DNA of 64,000 nt from Brevundimonas nasdae (GTDB taxonomy: Bacteria; Pseudomonadota; Alphaproteobacteria; Caulobacterales; Caulobacteraceae): NCBI RefSeq assembly GCF_016654005.1, contig NZ_JAEPWN010000003.1, positions 124,001 through 188,000 on the forward strand, read 5' to 3'. Below, piece by piece: positions 16,569-25,818 of the stretch. The translations under genes and the position numbers were made by a program. A model generated the notes under the pieces. It was not told the DNA's origin. It did not search any database and saw only the letters and a program-made list of their open reading frames with translations. Numbering within the stretch: position 1 is the first letter of the stretch; the number at the start of each line of letters is the position of its first letter.

Positions 16569-18002
16569 ATGACCGACGTCCGCGACACCGATCCCGACTC
16601 CCCCGAGGCCGAAAACCTCGAAGCTGAAACCCCGACCCATCACGGCGCCGAGCATGAGGCCGGCGAGGCCGCAGGCGCCGATTCCGGCGTCGACACCACG
16701 GTCGAGGATGAAGAGGACGGCGATCCCGTCGTGCCGAACGGCCGCATCACCCTGGCCGAGCTGAACGAGAAGACGCCGGCCGATCTGGTCGCCTTCGCCG
16801 AGCAGCTGGAGGTCGAGAACGCCTCCAACCTGCGCAAGCAGGACCTGCTGTTCGCCATCCTGAAGGCCCTGGCCGACGAGGAGGTCGAGATCATCGCCGA
16901 TGGCGTGCTGGAGATCCTGCCCGATGGCTTCGGCTTCCTGCGCAGCCCTGACGCCAATTATCTGCCGGGCCCGGACGACATCTATGTCTCGCCGTCGCAG
17001 ATCCGCCGCTTCGGCCTGCGCTCGGGCGACACGGTCCACGGCGCCGTGCGCGGCCCGCGTGAGGGTGAACGCTACTTCGCCCTGCTGAAGGTCGATACGA
17101 TCAATCTGGAAGACCCGGAGCTGGTCAAGACCAAGGTCCTGTTCGACAACCTGACGCCCCTCTATCCCGAGGAGCGGCTGCACATGGAAATCCAGGACCC
17201 GACCCTGAAGGACCGTTCGGGCCGCGTCATCGACATCGTCGCGCCTCTGGGCAAGGGCCAGCGCTGCCTGATCGTCGCCCCGCCGCGCGTGGGTAAGACG
17301 GTGATGCTGCAGAACATCGCCAAGTCGATCGAGCGCAATCACCCCGAGGTCTTCCTGATCGTCCTGCTGATCGACGAACGCCCCGAAGAAGTCACCGACA
17401 TGCAGCGCACGGTGAAGGGCGAGGTCGTCGCCTCCACCTTCGACGAGCCCGCCACCCGCCACGTCGCCGTCGCCGAAATGGTGATCGAAAAGGCCAAGCG
17501 TCTGGTCGAGCACAAGAAGGACGTGGTCATCCTGCTGGACTCCATCACCCGTCTGGGCCGCGCCTATAACGCCACCGTCCCGTCGTCGGGCAAGGTGCTG
17601 ACCGGGGGCGTCGACGCCAACGCCCTGCAGCGTCCCAAGCGCTTCTTCGGCGCCGCGCGCAATGTGGAGCAGGGCGGTTCGCTGACCATCATCGCCACGG
17701 CCCTGATCGACACCGGCAGCCGCATGGACGAGGTGATCTTCGAAGAGTTCAAGGGCACCGGCAACTCGGAAATCGTGCTGGACCGCAAGGTGGCGGACAA
17801 GCGCATCTTCCCCGCCATCGACGTGCTCAAGTCCGGCACCCGCAAGGAAGACCTCATCACGCCCAAGGATCAGCTGGCCAAGACCTATGTTCTGCGCCGC
17901 ATCCTCAACCCGATGGGACCGCAGGACGCGATCGAGTTCCTGCTCGATAAGCTGCGCCAGTCCAAGAACAACGCGGACTTCTTCCAGTCGATGAACACCT
18001 GA
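16569..18002 (+). CDS. rho: Transcription termination factor Rho
   Basis: Hexameric RNA helicase that ends transcription at C-rich sites. The 477 residues contain an unusual acidic N-terminal extension (about residues 1-57, rich in Asp, Glu and Ala). Then come the Rho N-terminal helices, the RNA-binding cold-shock domain (about 115-172, [25 protein letters not shown]), Walker [11 protein letters not shown] (about 238) and Walker [17 protein letters not shown] (about 319). E. coli Rho has 419 residues. The 221-base leader before the gene is longer than that of neighbours and could carry autoregulation; I see no specific site in it. Confidence 0.95.
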   Translation: MTDVRDTDPDSPEAENLEAETPTHHGAEHEAGEAAGADSGVDTTVEDEEDGDPVVPNGRITLAELNEKTPADLVAFAEQLEVENASNLRKQDLLFAILKALADEEVEIIADGVLEILPDGFGFLRSPDANYLPGPDDIYVSPSQIRRFGLRSGDTVHGAVRGPREGERYFALLKVDTINLEDPELVKTKVLFDNLTPLYPEERLHMEIQDPTLKDRSGRVIDIVAPLGKGQRCLIVAPPRVGKTVMLQNIAKSIERNHPEVFLIVLLIDERPEEVTDMQRTVKGEVVASTFDEPATRHVAVAEMVIEKAKRLVEHKKDVVILLDSITRLGRAYNATVPSSGKVLTGGVDANALQRPKRFFGAARNVEQGGSLTIIATALIDTGSRMDEVIFEEFKGTGNSEIVLDRKVADKRIFPAIDVLKSGTRKEDLITPKDQLAKTYVLRRILNPMGPQDAIEFLLDKLRQSKNNADFFQSMNT

Positions 18003-18019
18003 TCATTGTTCCCCCTATC

Positions 18020-18040
18020 GCCTCACGCGCGGCGTGAGGC
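18020..18040 (+). terminator. Hairpin after rho
   Basis: GCCTCACGC-gcg-GCGTGAGGC, a perfect 9-bp stem 18 bases after the rho stop and before a parS site. There is no T-run. Confidence 0.5.
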
Positions 18041-18055
18041 TGCTTGAGGGAGTTC

Positions 18056-18071
18056 AGTTTCACGTGAAACA
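18056..18071. promoter_or_regulatory. parS site 1 (ParB binding)
   Basis: AGTTTCACGTGAAACA contains the perfect 14-bp palindrome GTTTCACGTGAAAC. It ends 12 bases before the DUF6489 start codon, so bound ParB could affect that gene. Confidence 0.9.
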
Positions 18072-18083
18072 GGAGAGGCTTCC

Positions 18084-18308
18084 ATGAAGGTCCAGGTCGA
18101 GATCGATTGCACCCCCGCCGAGGCGCGCGCCTTTCTCGGCCTGCCCGACGTGACCCCGCTGAACGAGGCGATGGTCGCGGAAATGCAGGATCGGATGAAG
18201 GCCAATGTCGCGGCCATGCAGCCCGAAGAACTGATGAAGACCTGGACCAGCTTCGGCCTTCAGGCCCAGGACCAGTTCCGCCGCCTTATGGAAGCCGCCG
18301 TAAAATGA
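18084..18308 (+). CDS. Small conserved protein, DUF6489-like
   Basis: A 74-residue soluble protein (MKVQVEIDCTPAEARAFLGL at the N-terminus) with a mixed strand-helix start and a helical C-terminal half ending FRRLMEAAVK. It resembles the DUF6489 family that sits between rho and mnmE in Caulobacterales, sometimes described as phasin-like; function is unknown. The Shine-Dalgarno AGGAGAGG is excellent and directly abuts parS site 1. Confidence 0.7.
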   Translation: MKVQVEIDCTPAEARAFLGLPDVTPLNEAMVAEMQDRMKANVAAMQPEELMKTWTSFGLQAQDQFRRLMEAAVK

Positions 18309-18317
18309 GCCGGTTTT

Positions 18318-18340
18318 CTCCTCCCCCCGTGGGGGAGGAG
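18318..18340. repeat. GC hairpin repeat, family B, copy 2
   Basis: CTCCTCCCCC-cgt-GGGGGAGGAG, a perfect 10-bp stem nine bases after the DUF6489 stop codon, preceded by TTTT. Related hairpins are at 9563-9582 and 53458-53482. It could terminate transcription or process the mRNA between DUF6489 and mnmE. Confidence 0.6.
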
Positions 18341-18420
18341 GGCCGTGCGCAACGGGGCGAAGGGGGAAATCCCCGGACGTCGACGTTGCCGCCCGCCAGA
18401 CCAGAGCGGGGAGAAATCTC

Positions 18421-19731
18421 ATGACCAACGACACCATCTTCGCCCTCGCGACGCCGCCCGGCCGGGGGGCCATCGCCGTCATCCGGTTGTCCGGCCCCCA
18501 GGTTGAGGCGACGCTGACGGGGCTGGGGGCGTCCAAGGTGAAACCGCGCATGGCGTCTGTGCGCGACCTGACGCACGGCGGCGCCCATATCGACCAGGCC
18601 CTGGTCCTGCGCTTTGTCGGGCCTCATTCCTATACGGGCGAAGACTCCGCCGAGCTTCATCTTCACGGCGGCCGCGCGGTGGTCGAGGCGGCCAGTTCCG
18701 CCCTGATCGCCCTGGGCGTACGTCCCGCCGAACCGGGCGAGTTCACCCGCCGCGCCTTCCAGAACGGCCGCATGGACCTGGCCCAGGCTGAGGCGGTCGC
18801 CGACCTCATCGACGCCGAGACAGCGGCCCAGGCCCGACAGGCCCTAGGTCAGCTGGAGGGAAAACTCAGCGAAACCTACGTCGGGTTCCGCCGCGATCTT
18901 CTGCACGCCCTGGCCCTGGTCGAGGCGGAGATCGATTTCCCGGATGAGGAGGTTCCCGACAATCTGGCCCGCACCGCTGGTCCGGTTCTGGTCCGACTGG
19001 CGGAGGATCTGCGCCGCGCCGTCGATACGGGACGGCGGGGCGAACGGGTGCGCGACGGTTATCGCATCGTTCTGATCGGCGAAACCAACGCCGGCAAGTC
19101 GTCGCTGTTCAACGCCCTGGTCGCGCGCGAGGCGGCCATCGTCACCCCCATCGCCGGCACCACACGGGATGTGCTGGACGCCGATCTGGTCATTGGCGGC
19201 TATGCCGTGACCTTGTCGGACACAGCGGGTCTGCGCGACAGTGATGATCCGGTCGAGGCCGAAGGGGTTCGCCGGGCGCGGTTGCGCGCCGAACAGGCGG
19301 ACCTGCGACTGTGGGTCCGGGCGCCGGGCGACCCGGAAGGCGTCGCCGCCGACTATGCCCAATCGGGCGACCTGGTGATCGCCAACAAGGCGGATGTCGG
19401 CACAGTCACCGCGACCAGAGGCCTGGATAGTCTGACGGTCAGCACCCAGACTGGGCAGGGGTTGTCCGATCTGCATGACTGGATCGCCGCGCGACTGGCC
19501 CGCGATCTGTCGGGCGCCGACTTCCCGGCCATTACGCGCGAGCGTCACCGACTGCGTCTGACGGAAGCCCTGGCGGCGGTCGAGGCGGCCTTGGCGGCGC
19601 TGGACGTGGCGCCTGAAATGGCGGGTGACGATCTGCGTCGTGCGGCCGAGGCGCTGTCGCGTGTCACCGGCGCGATCGGGGTCGAGGACATACTCGGTCA
19701 GGTCTTTTCGACCTTCTGCATCGGAAAGTAA
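18421..19731 (+). CDS. mnmE: tRNA uridine-5-carboxymethylaminomethyl modification GTPase MnmE
   Basis: With MnmG it installs the cmnm5/nm5 group on the wobble uridine of several tRNAs. The 436 residues show the N-terminal folate-binding domain (DTIFALATPPGRGAIAVIRLSG), the GTPase P-loop GETNAGKSS (about 220-228), DTAG, and the invariant C-terminal CIGK that carries the essential Cys. A good Shine-Dalgarno (GGGGAG) precedes the ATG. Its partner mnmG follows after a gap that holds parS site 2. Confidence 0.95.
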   Translation: MTNDTIFALATPPGRGAIAVIRLSGPQVEATLTGLGASKVKPRMASVRDLTHGGAHIDQALVLRFVGPHSYTGEDSAELHLHGGRAVVEAASSALIALGVRPAEPGEFTRRAFQNGRMDLAQAEAVADLIDAETAAQARQALGQLEGKLSETYVGFRRDLLHALALVEAEIDFPDEEVPDNLARTAGPVLVRLAEDLRRAVDTGRRGERVRDGYRIVLIGETNAGKSSLFNALVAREAAIVTPIAGTTRDVLDADLVIGGYAVTLSDTAGLRDSDDPVEAEGVRRARLRAEQADLRLWVRAPGDPEGVAADYAQSGDLVIANKADVGTVTATRGLDSLTVSTQTGQGLSDLHDWIAARLARDLSGADFPAITRERHRLRLTEALAAVEAALAALDVAPEMAGDDLRRAAEALSRVTGAIGVEDILGQVFSTFCIGK

Positions 19732-19737
19732 TACCGG

Positions 19738-19753
19738 TGTTCCACGTGAAACA
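19738..19753. promoter_or_regulatory. parS site 2 (ParB binding)
   Basis: TGTTCCACGTGAAACA, one mismatch from perfect symmetry, six bases after the mnmE stop codon, in the mnmE-mnmG gap. Confidence 0.9.
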
Positions 19754-19824
19754 GGCTTGACCGTATCCGCCCTGCCTTTCTCGCACGGGTGGCGAAGAGG
19801 CGCTGTTTGGACTATGTGGCGCAG

Positions 19825-21705
19825 ATGAACTCCCCACTCGAAATCACCTGTGAAGTCGTCGTCATCGGCGGCGGCCATGCCGGTTGTGAAGCGGCGGCGG
19901 CGTCCGCCCGCGCAGGCGCGCGCACCCTGCTGCTGAGCCAGAAGCTTGAGACCGTCGGTGAGATGTCCTGCAACCCGGCCATCGGCGGTCTGGGCAAGGG
20001 ACATCTGGTCCGTGAGATCGACGCCATGGACGGCATCATGGGCCGCTTGGCGGATGTGTCGGGCATCCAGTTCCGCCTGCTGAACCGCTCCAAGGGTGCG
20101 GCGGTTCGGGGCCCGCGCAGCCAGATCGACCGCCGTCTGTATCGCGAAGCCATGCAGGCCGAGTTGGCCCGGACGCCGAACCTGACCCTGATGGCGGGCA
20201 CGGCGGAAAGCCTGATCCTTGACGGCGACCGCGTGGTCGGCGTCACGACCGGGGCAGGGGAGAGGATTCACGCCTCGTCCGTGGTCCTGACGACCGGCAC
20301 CTTCCTGAACGGCGTCATTCACCGTGGCGACGAACGTATCCCGGCAGGCCGACATGGCGAGGCGCCCTCGACCGGCCTGGCCGCCGATCTGCACGCCGCC
20401 GACCTGATGATGGGGCGGCTGAAGACCGGCACGCCCGCGCGGCTGGATGGCCGAACCATCGCCTGGGATCGTCTGGAGATGCAGGATGCGGACACCGTTC
20501 CGTCGGCCTTTTCCTTCCTGACGGATCAGATCACCGTGCCGCAGATCGCCTGCGGCGTGACCCATACGACGGCCGAGACCCACCGCATCATCGCCGAGAA
20601 TCTGAACGAGAGCGCCGTCTATGGCGGCAAGGTCTCCGGCATCGGCCCGCGTTATTGCCCCTCGATCGAGGACAAGGTGGTGCGGTTCGCCGATAAGACC
20701 AGCCACCAGATCTTCCTCGAGCCGGAAGGCCTGGATGATCCGACCGTTTATCCGAACGGGATTTCGACCTCGGTCAGCGAGCCGACCCAGCTGGCCTTCC
20801 TTCGGACCATCCCCGGTCTGGAGGCGGTCGAGGTGTTCCGTTACGGCTATGCTATCGAATACGACTATGTCGATCCCCGTGAACTGAGCCCGACGCTGGA
20901 AGTGAAGAAGCGGCCTGGCCTCTATCTGGCAGGCCAGATCAACGGCACGACCGGATATGAAGAGGCGGCGGCCCAGGGACTGATGGCGGGCCTGAATGCG
21001 GCGCGTTCCGCATCGGGTCTGGAACCCGTCGTCTTCGGTCGAGACCAGGCCTATATCGGCGTGATGATCGACGATCTGGTGACGCGGGGCGTGACCGAGC
21101 CCTATCGCATGTTCACCAGCCGCGCCGAATATCGGCTGAGCCTGCGCGCCGACAACGCCGACCAGCGTCTGACGGGGTTGGCGTTGTCTCTCGGCATCGT
21201 GTCGGAGGCGCGGCGGCTGCGTTTTGAGGCCAAGGCGGCCGAACTTTCCAAGGCCAGTTCTGTTTCACGTGAAACCCTGTTCACGCCCAAGGAGGCCAAC
21301 GCCCTTGGCATTCCGGTGAACGCTGATGGGCGCCGCCGCTCGATGCGAGAACTTCTGGCCTTCCCGGACGTGACCCTGGAGAACTTTGTTCCCGTCTGCC
21401 CGGCCATTGCCGACTGGAGCCCAGAGGTGAGGGAGCAGGTCGAGATTGATGCAGGCTATGCCAACTATCTGGACCGCCAGGCCGTGGACGCCGCCGCCCT
21501 CCGTTCGGAGGAGGCGCTGACCCTGCCGGTTGATCTGGACTATGGCGCCATCGGCGGTCTGTCGAACGAGGTGAAGGACAAGCTGATCCGCATCCGTCCG
21601 CGTACGCTCGGCCAGGCCGGGCGGATCGAAGGCATGACGCCGGGCGCCCTGACGGCCCTGCTGTCCCACGTGAAACGCGCGCCGCGCACGACGGTGGCGG
21701 CATGA
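19825..21705 (+). CDS. mnmG: tRNA uridine-5-carboxymethylaminomethyl modification enzyme MnmG (GidA)
   Basis: FAD-dependent partner of MnmE. The 626 residues start with the dinucleotide fold [17 protein letters not shown] (about 13-29), followed by [23 protein letters not shown] and the FAD motif FNG-type [20 protein letters not shown]. An upstream GTG frame start (19789) adds 12 residues without homology. parS site 3 lies inside the gene and is read as SVSRETL (about residues 479-485); a weaker parS-like site lies near the 3' end. The stop overlaps the rsmG start. Confidence 0.95.
   Translation: MNSPLEITCEVVVIGGGHAGCEAAAASARAGARTLLLSQKLETVGEMSCNPAIGGLGKGHLVREIDAMDGIMGRLADVSGIQFRLLNRSKGAAVRGPRSQIDRRLYREAMQAELARTPNLTLMAGTAESLILDGDRVVGVTTGAGERIHASSVVLTTGTFLNGVIHRGDERIPAGRHGEAPSTGLAADLHAADLMMGRLKTGTPARLDGRTIAWDRLEMQDADTVPSAFSFLTDQITVPQIACGVTHTTAETHRIIAENLNESAVYGGKVSGIGPRYCPSIEDKVVRFADKTSHQIFLEPEGLDDPTVYPNGISTSVSEPTQLAFLRTIPGLEAVEVFRYGYAIEYDYVDPRELSPTLEVKKRPGLYLAGQINGTTGYEEAAAQGLMAGLNAARSASGLEPVVFGRDQAYIGVMIDDLVTRGVTEPYRMFTSRAEYRLSLRADNADQRLTGLALSLGIVSEARRLRFEAKAAELSKASSVSRETLFTPKEANALGIPVNADGRRRSMRELLAFPDVTLENFVPVCPAIADWSPEVREQVEIDAGYANYLDRQAVDAAALRSEEALTLPVDLDYGAIGGLSNEVKDKLIRIRPRTLGQAGRIEGMTPGALTALLSHVKRAPRTTVAA
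21261..21276. promoter_or_regulatory. parS site 3, inside mnmG
   Basis: TGTTTCACGTGAAACC keeps the perfect 14-bp palindrome core within the mnmG coding sequence. Confidence 0.9.
21662..21677. promoter_or_regulatory. Degenerate parS-like site near mnmG 3' end
   Basis: TGTCCCACGTGAAACG has an intact right half and CACGTG centre but two changes in the left arm, so binding may be weak. Confidence 0.45.
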
Positions 21706-22328
21706 GCCTGGAAGCCGAGAAGGCCGTCTTCCAGCAAAAGACCCAGGCGACGCCGGAACAGATGGCTGATCTGGAGGCGTTTCGCCTGCGTCTGGCGGAG
21801 GCGAATGAGGTCATGAACCTGGTGGGGCCGGACAGCTTGCCGGACTTCTGGAACCGCCACGCCTGGGACAGCGCCCAACTGCTGACCCACGCCCCGGACG
21901 CCTTGACCTGGGCGGATCTGGGAGCGGGGGCGGGGTTTCCGGGCGTTGTGCTGACGATCCTGCTGAAGGGCAGGGAAGGGGCGCATGTCTGGCTGATCGA
22001 CAGCCTGGGCAAACGTTGCCGTTTCCTTCAGGAGATCGTTAATGCACTCGGTCTTCCGGCGACGGTTCTGAATGGACGGGCCGAGGAGCAGCGTGTGCGA
22101 TGTGACATCGTTACAGCACGGGCTGTGGCGCCTATGGATAAGCTTCTCGGTTATGCACAGCCCTATTTCGAAAGGGGTGCACAAGGTCTGTTTCTCAAGG
22201 GGGAGAAGGCGGAATCGGAGTTGCTTGAAGCCCGGAAATCCTGGCATTTCCAAGCTGAACTGGTTCCGTCGCAGAGCGATGCGAGGGGCCGTATCGTGAC
22301 AGTCCGGAGCCTGAAACGTGCCCGTTAA
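21702..22328 (+). CDS. rsmG: 16S rRNA (guanine527-N7)-methyltransferase RsmG (GidB)
   Basis: Methylates G527 of 16S rRNA with SAM. The 208 residues include [13 protein letters not shown] and the SAM loop [21 protein letters not shown] (about 69-89), followed by the [13 protein letters not shown] motif. The ATG lies in ATGA with the mnmG stop, and its own 3' end overlaps the parA start by 11 bases, giving a coupled mnmG-rsmG-parA-parB unit. The 3' half is locally less GC-rich than its neighbours. Confidence 0.93.
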   Translation: MSLEAEKAVFQQKTQATPEQMADLEAFRLRLAEANEVMNLVGPDSLPDFWNRHAWDSAQLLTHAPDALTWADLGAGAGFPGVVLTILLKGREGAHVWLIDSLGKRCRFLQEIVNALGLPATVLNGRAEEQRVRCDIVTARAVAPMDKLLGYAQPYFERGAQGLFLKGEKAESELLEARKSWHFQAELVPSQSDARGRIVTVRSLKRAR

Positions 22329-23127
22329 AAAGCCTGCCCGAGTTCTCGCCGTATCCAATCAGAAGGGGGGCGTCGGCAAGACGACGACCGCCATCAACCT
22401 GGGCACCGCCCTGGCCGCCATCGGCGAGCGGGTGCTGATCGTGGACATGGACCCGCAGGGCAATGCCTCGACGGGGCTGGGTGTTCCACGTGAAACACGC
22501 CGGGTCACCATCTATGACGTGGTCGTGGACCAGCGTTCCATCGCGGACGCCTCGGTCCAGACGACGGTTCCGAACCTGTGGATCGTCCCGGCCGACGCCG
22601 ACATGTCGGGGGTCGAGATCGAATTGAGCCAGGCGGATCGTCGCTCCTATCGCCTTCGGGATGCTCTGCGCGCCCACGACGACGGCCCTACCGCGTATGA
22701 CTATGTGCTGATCGACTGCCCGCCGTCGCTGAACCTGCTGACGCTGAACGCCATGGCGGCGGCGGACGCGGTTCTGGTGCCGCTGCAGTGCGAGTTCTTC
22801 GCGCTGGAAGGTCTCAGCCAACTGATGCGGACCATCGACATGGTCAAGCACAGCCTGAACCCGGCGCTGGAGATCCAGGGCTTGGTCCTGACCATGTTCG
22901 ACCGCCGCAGCGCCCTGTCGGGGCAGGTAGCCAATGACGTCCGCGCTCACTTCGGCGACAAGGTCTACGCCAGCGTCATTCCGCGCAATGTCCGCGTCGC
23001 TGAGGCGCCGTCCTTTGGCAAGCCCGCGCTGATCTATGATCTGAAATGCGCCGGCAGCCAGGCCTATCTGCGTCTGGCCAAGGAAGTGGTGAAGCGCGAA
23101 CGTCAGCGTCTGAAGCTGGCGGCCTGA
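22318..23127 (+). CDS. parA: Chromosome partitioning ATPase ParA
   Basis: Walker-type ATPase that forms a nucleoid-bound gradient and pulls ParB-parS toward the new pole. The deviant Walker A motif KGGVGKTTT is at residues 16-24, with the signature Lys16. DMDPQGNASTGLG and the Walker B-like YVLIDCPPSLNLLTLNAM follow. There are 269 residues. The start is GTG at 22318, inside the end of rsmG. A strong parS site (22482-22497) lies within the coding sequence and is read as VPRETR, about residue 58. Confidence 0.95.
   Translation: MPVKKPARVLAVSNQKGGVGKTTTAINLGTALAAIGERVLIVDMDPQGNASTGLGVPRETRRVTIYDVVVDQRSIADASVQTTVPNLWIVPADADMSGVEIELSQADRRSYRLRDALRAHDDGPTAYDYVLIDCPPSLNLLTLNAMAAADAVLVPLQCEFFALEGLSQLMRTIDMVKHSLNPALEIQGLVLTMFDRRSALSGQVANDVRAHFGDKVYASVIPRNVRVAEAPSFGKPALIYDLKCAGSQAYLRLAKEVVKRERQRLKLAA
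22482..22497. promoter_or_regulatory. parS site 4, inside parA
   Basis: TGTTCCACGTGAAACA, identical to site 2, placed within the parA coding sequence about 165 bases from its start. ParB bound here could influence parAB expression. Confidence 0.9.
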
Positions 23128-23155
23128 GTTTTAGAAGAAGAAACGGAACAGTATC

Positions 23156-24040
23156 TTGGCTGAACGACACAGAGGTCTGGGCCGCGGCCTGTCGGCGTTG
23201 ATGGGCGAGAATGCGGAGGCGCCGGTGGCGCCGGACGCTCCGGTCCCGGCGGGCGTGCAGCGCGTGCCGATTGAGAGCCTGAAGCCGAACCCGGACCAGC
23301 CGCGCAAGACCTTCCGCCAGGAAGACCTGGAGGAGCTGACAGCCTCGATCCGTGACAAGGGCGTGCTTCAGCCCATTCTGGTGCGGAGCCAGCCGGGTGA
23401 GGACGGCGTCTGGCAGATCATCGCCGGTGAACGCCGCTGGCGCGCCTCGCAGGCCGCGCGGCTGACTGAGGTGCCGATCGTCGTTCACGAGATGGATGAC
23501 GTCGAGGTGTTTGAAGTCGCCATCGTCGAAAACGTCCAGCGCGCCGACCTGAACCCGCTGGAGGAGGCCGAGGCTTACCGCGTTCTGATGGACCGTTTCG
23601 GTCGAACCCAGGACGCCGTCGCCGGGGTTGTCGGCAAGAGCCGCAGCCATGTCGCCAATATGATGCGCCTGCTGCAGCTGCCGGAGCGGGTGCTGTTCTA
23701 TGTCCGCGAGGGCAAGCTGTCGGCGGGTCATGCGCGGGCGCTGATCAATACGCCGGATCCCAGCCAGCTGGCCGACATCGCCTTTGTCGACGGTCTGAGC
23801 GTGCGCGAAACCGAGGCCCTGGCGCGTCGCGCGACGGAAGGGCCAAAGCCGGTCAAGGCCAAGGCTGTGGCGCGGGCAGGCGAGGGCTCGGCGGATGTCG
23901 TGGCCCTGCAACAGGATCTGGCCGACGCCCTGGGCCTGAAGGTCGAGTTGAACGACCGCAGCGGCAAAGGCGAACTGACCATCCGTTACGGCTCGCTGGA
24001 GCAGTTGGATGACCTGTGCCGCCGATTGATGCGGGGCTGA
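23156..24040 (+). CDS. parB: Chromosome partitioning protein ParB (CTP-dependent clamp)
   Basis: Binds parS and slides as a CTP-loaded clamp, linking the origin region to ParA. The 294 residues open with the ParA-activating basic motif HRGLGRGLSALMG. They continue with the CTP-binding GERRWR (91-96) and ENVQRADLNPLEEAEAY (125-141), the helix-turn-helix (about 150-180, KSRSHVANMMRLLQLP) and a C-terminal dimerisation domain. The start is TTG at 23156; no ATG/GTG fits the conserved N-terminus. The gap to parA is 28 bases. Confidence 0.95.
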   Translation: MAERHRGLGRGLSALMGENAEAPVAPDAPVPAGVQRVPIESLKPNPDQPRKTFRQEDLEELTASIRDKGVLQPILVRSQPGEDGVWQIIAGERRWRASQAARLTEVPIVVHEMDDVEVFEVAIVENVQRADLNPLEEAEAYRVLMDRFGRTQDAVAGVVGKSRSHVANMMRLLQLPERVLFYVREGKLSAGHARALINTPDPSQLADIAFVDGLSVRETEALARRATEGPKPVKAKAVARAGEGSADVVALQQDLADALGLKVELNDRSGKGELTIRYGSLEQLDDLCRRLMRG

Positions 24041-24043
24041 GGG

Positions 24044-24053
24044 GTTTCACGTG
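24044..24053. promoter_or_regulatory. parS half-site after parB
   Basis: GTTTCACGTG matches the left half and centre of parS, but the right arm (CTAG) is lost. It is three bases after the parB stop and is probably a decayed site. Confidence 0.3.
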
Positions 24054-24066
24054 CTAGGGTGAGCCT

Positions 24067-24249
24067 ATGACTGAAGAAACCACGCTCACCCCCGCCGAAA
24101 AGCTGAAACAGGCCCTGGCCGCCAAGAAGGCCAAGGCCGGCCACGGATTCTCCGGCCAGCCCAGCGCCAAGGCTGAAGAAAAAAGCGTGTCCGCGCGCAA
24201 TGTGGCCATGGCCAAGCCTGCGTTCCGCAAGGCCTCGAAGCGGGGCTAG
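24067..24249 (+). CDS. Small Lys/Ala-rich hypothetical protein
   Basis: A 60-residue basic protein (TPAEKLKQALAAKKAKAGHGFSG... ending KPAFRKASKRG) with a predicted N-terminal helix and no recognised domain. It follows parB in the same direction after 26 bases, with a poor Shine-Dalgarno. Codon use and composition fit the neighbours, which supports a real gene. It is convergent with holA. Function unknown. Confidence 0.6.
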   Translation: MTEETTLTPAEKLKQALAAKKAKAGHGFSGQPSAKAEEKSVSARNVAMAKPAFRKASKRG

Positions 24250-24275
24250 GCCTTCCGCAGAGCAGGTCGCGGGCT

Positions 24276-25328
24276 CTAGAGGCCCAGGCGCCGCGCGCGG
24301 CCCGCGATCTCCAGCAGCAGACGTTCCGCGATCAGCTGATCCGGCATTCCCGTCGTCTTGGTGGCGACGTCTGCGGTGTTGATGCTGTCCAGAACATCGT
24401 CCAGCGCCTCCAGCCGCCAGGCGCGGGCCTGACGCAGCATTTCCGCCTCCTGCTTCCAGAAGACGCCTGCGGCCTTTGCAGCCTCCTTGGCGTTGGCGCC
24501 ATTGGCCTGGAGGATGTTGATCCGGCGCAAACGGCCCAGATGCATGGCGGCGGAACGCACCGCCAGCACCGAAGACTCACCCTCGGCGAAGGCGCGGCGC
24601 AGGCCGGACTGGGCAGGGCCGGGACGACCGCCGAATGCCTGGAGCGCGGCGTCGGACAAGGAGGCGTCGGGCTCGACGCCCAGATGCTGCTCCAGCTCTT
24701 CCGGGCCGATGGTGCGGCCGGATCCCGGGCCGATGAACAGGGCCAGACGCTCGATCTCCTGGCGCATCAGGCCGCGTTCGCGGGGCAGGCGGGCGACGAA
24801 ACGGTCCAGGGCGTCGGCGTTCAGGCCGACCTTGTCCGCGGCCAGGGCCTCGCGCGTCATGCGGGCCACATCGCCGGTTTCATCCTCGTAGCAGACGATG
24901 CCGACGGCGCCGTTTTCCTTTTCGGCGGTCTTTCGCAGGGCGGATTCACGGCCCAGCTGGTCGGCCTCGACCACCATCATGGCGTCGGGATTATAGCCGC
25001 CCGCCGCATGGATCTTGAGCGCAGCGGCCACCGCCTTGTCCACGCCGGGCTTGATCGTCGACAGGCGGATGCGCACCAGACGACGCCCGCCCATCAGGGA
25101 CATGGCCGTCAGGGCCTCTTCCAGCCTGGTTTCGTCGCCGTCGATGTCGCTGTCGGTCAGGACGGTGACGTTGAAGGGGTCGTTCAGGTCCGGCGTGACC
25201 GTTTTGCACAGGATCTCGGCCCGTTCGGCGACGCCGGAACGGTCCTTGCCGTGGATCACCGCCGCGCGGATGGCCGGATCAGGCGCCTTCAGGAACCGTT
25301 CGATTTCCGGGCGTTTGGCGAGGATCAT
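24276..25328 (-). CDS. holA: DNA polymerase III delta subunit (clamp loader)
   Basis: Delta opens the beta clamp during loading. The 350 residues show the N-terminal family pattern (ILAKRPEIERFLKAPDPAIRAAVIHGKDRSGVAERAEIL) and the middle and C-terminal DNA_pol3_delta features, including VARLPRERGLMRQEIERLALF and RRINILQANGANAKEAAKA. It forms a minus-strand group with lptE and leuS upstream; the gap to lptE is ten bases. The lptE-holA pairing is common in proteobacteria. Confidence 0.9.
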   Translation of the reverse strand: MILAKRPEIERFLKAPDPAIRAAVIHGKDRSGVAERAEILCKTVTPDLNDPFNVTVLTDSDIDGDETRLEEALTAMSLMGGRRLVRIRLSTIKPGVDKAVAAALKIHAAGGYNPDAMMVVEADQLGRESALRKTAEKENGAVGIVCYEDETGDVARMTREALAADKVGLNADALDRFVARLPRERGLMRQEIERLALFIGPGSGRTIGPEELEQHLGVEPDASLSDAALQAFGGRPGPAQSGLRRAFAEGESSVLAVRSAAMHLGRLRRINILQANGANAKEAAKAAGVFWKQEAEMLRQARAWRLEALDDVLDSINTADVATKTTGMPDQLIAERLLLEIAGRARRLGL

Positions 25329-25338
25329 CGCAGTCGGC

Positions 25339-25818
25339 TCACTGGCCTGACAGCGCCTGCATGACGTCCAGACGGATCAGGCGGGCCAGTTCCGACGCGG
25401 CGCGCTCCTCGCCGTCCTGCTGGGCGGCGATGGCGGCATAGGGCTGGTCGTCGCTGGCGTAGGTCGTGGTGACGGTTTCCGCGCCGCTGAGGGGCGTTCC
25501 GCCCGCGGCCGGGGTCAGGGTCCAGGTCGCCTTGACCGTCAGCTCATAGCGGGTGGCGGTGTCGTCGATGCGGCGGCCCAGCGAGCGGCGGTTCTGCTCG
25601 ACCGTGGCGGTCAGGCGGTATAGCGGCGTGACGCTGCGGTCCCAGGCCAGGGCGTCTTCCAACTGCTCGCGCAGCCGGTACCCCAGACGGTCGTCCTGGG
25701 TCGTGACGGCGATGCGGCGCAGGGCCGACCCCGTCGCCGGTTCGGCGTACATGGGCGTGAAGCCGCAAGCCGAAACCCCCAGCCCCAGCAGGACGGCAAA
25801 GACGGCCGCGACGCGCAT
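25339..25818 (-). CDS. lptE: LPS-assembly lipoprotein LptE
   Basis: Outer-membrane lipoprotein that plugs LptD for LPS insertion. The 159 residues start with a signal peptide ending VSAC-GFTPMY (lipobox Cys18), the usual LptE sequence of alphaproteobacteria. Most of the rest is a single alpha/beta domain (IAVTTQDDRLGYRLREQLEDAL). It sits between leuS and holA, as in many proteobacteria. Its ATG overlaps the leuS stop by one base. Confidence 0.88.
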   Translation of the reverse strand: MRVAAVFAVLLGLGVSACGFTPMYAEPATGSALRRIAVTTQDDRLGYRLREQLEDALAWDRSVTPLYRLTATVEQNRRSLGRRIDDTATRYELTVKATWTLTPAAGGTPLSGAETVTTTYASDDQPYAAIAAQQDGEERAASELARLIRLDVMQALSGQ

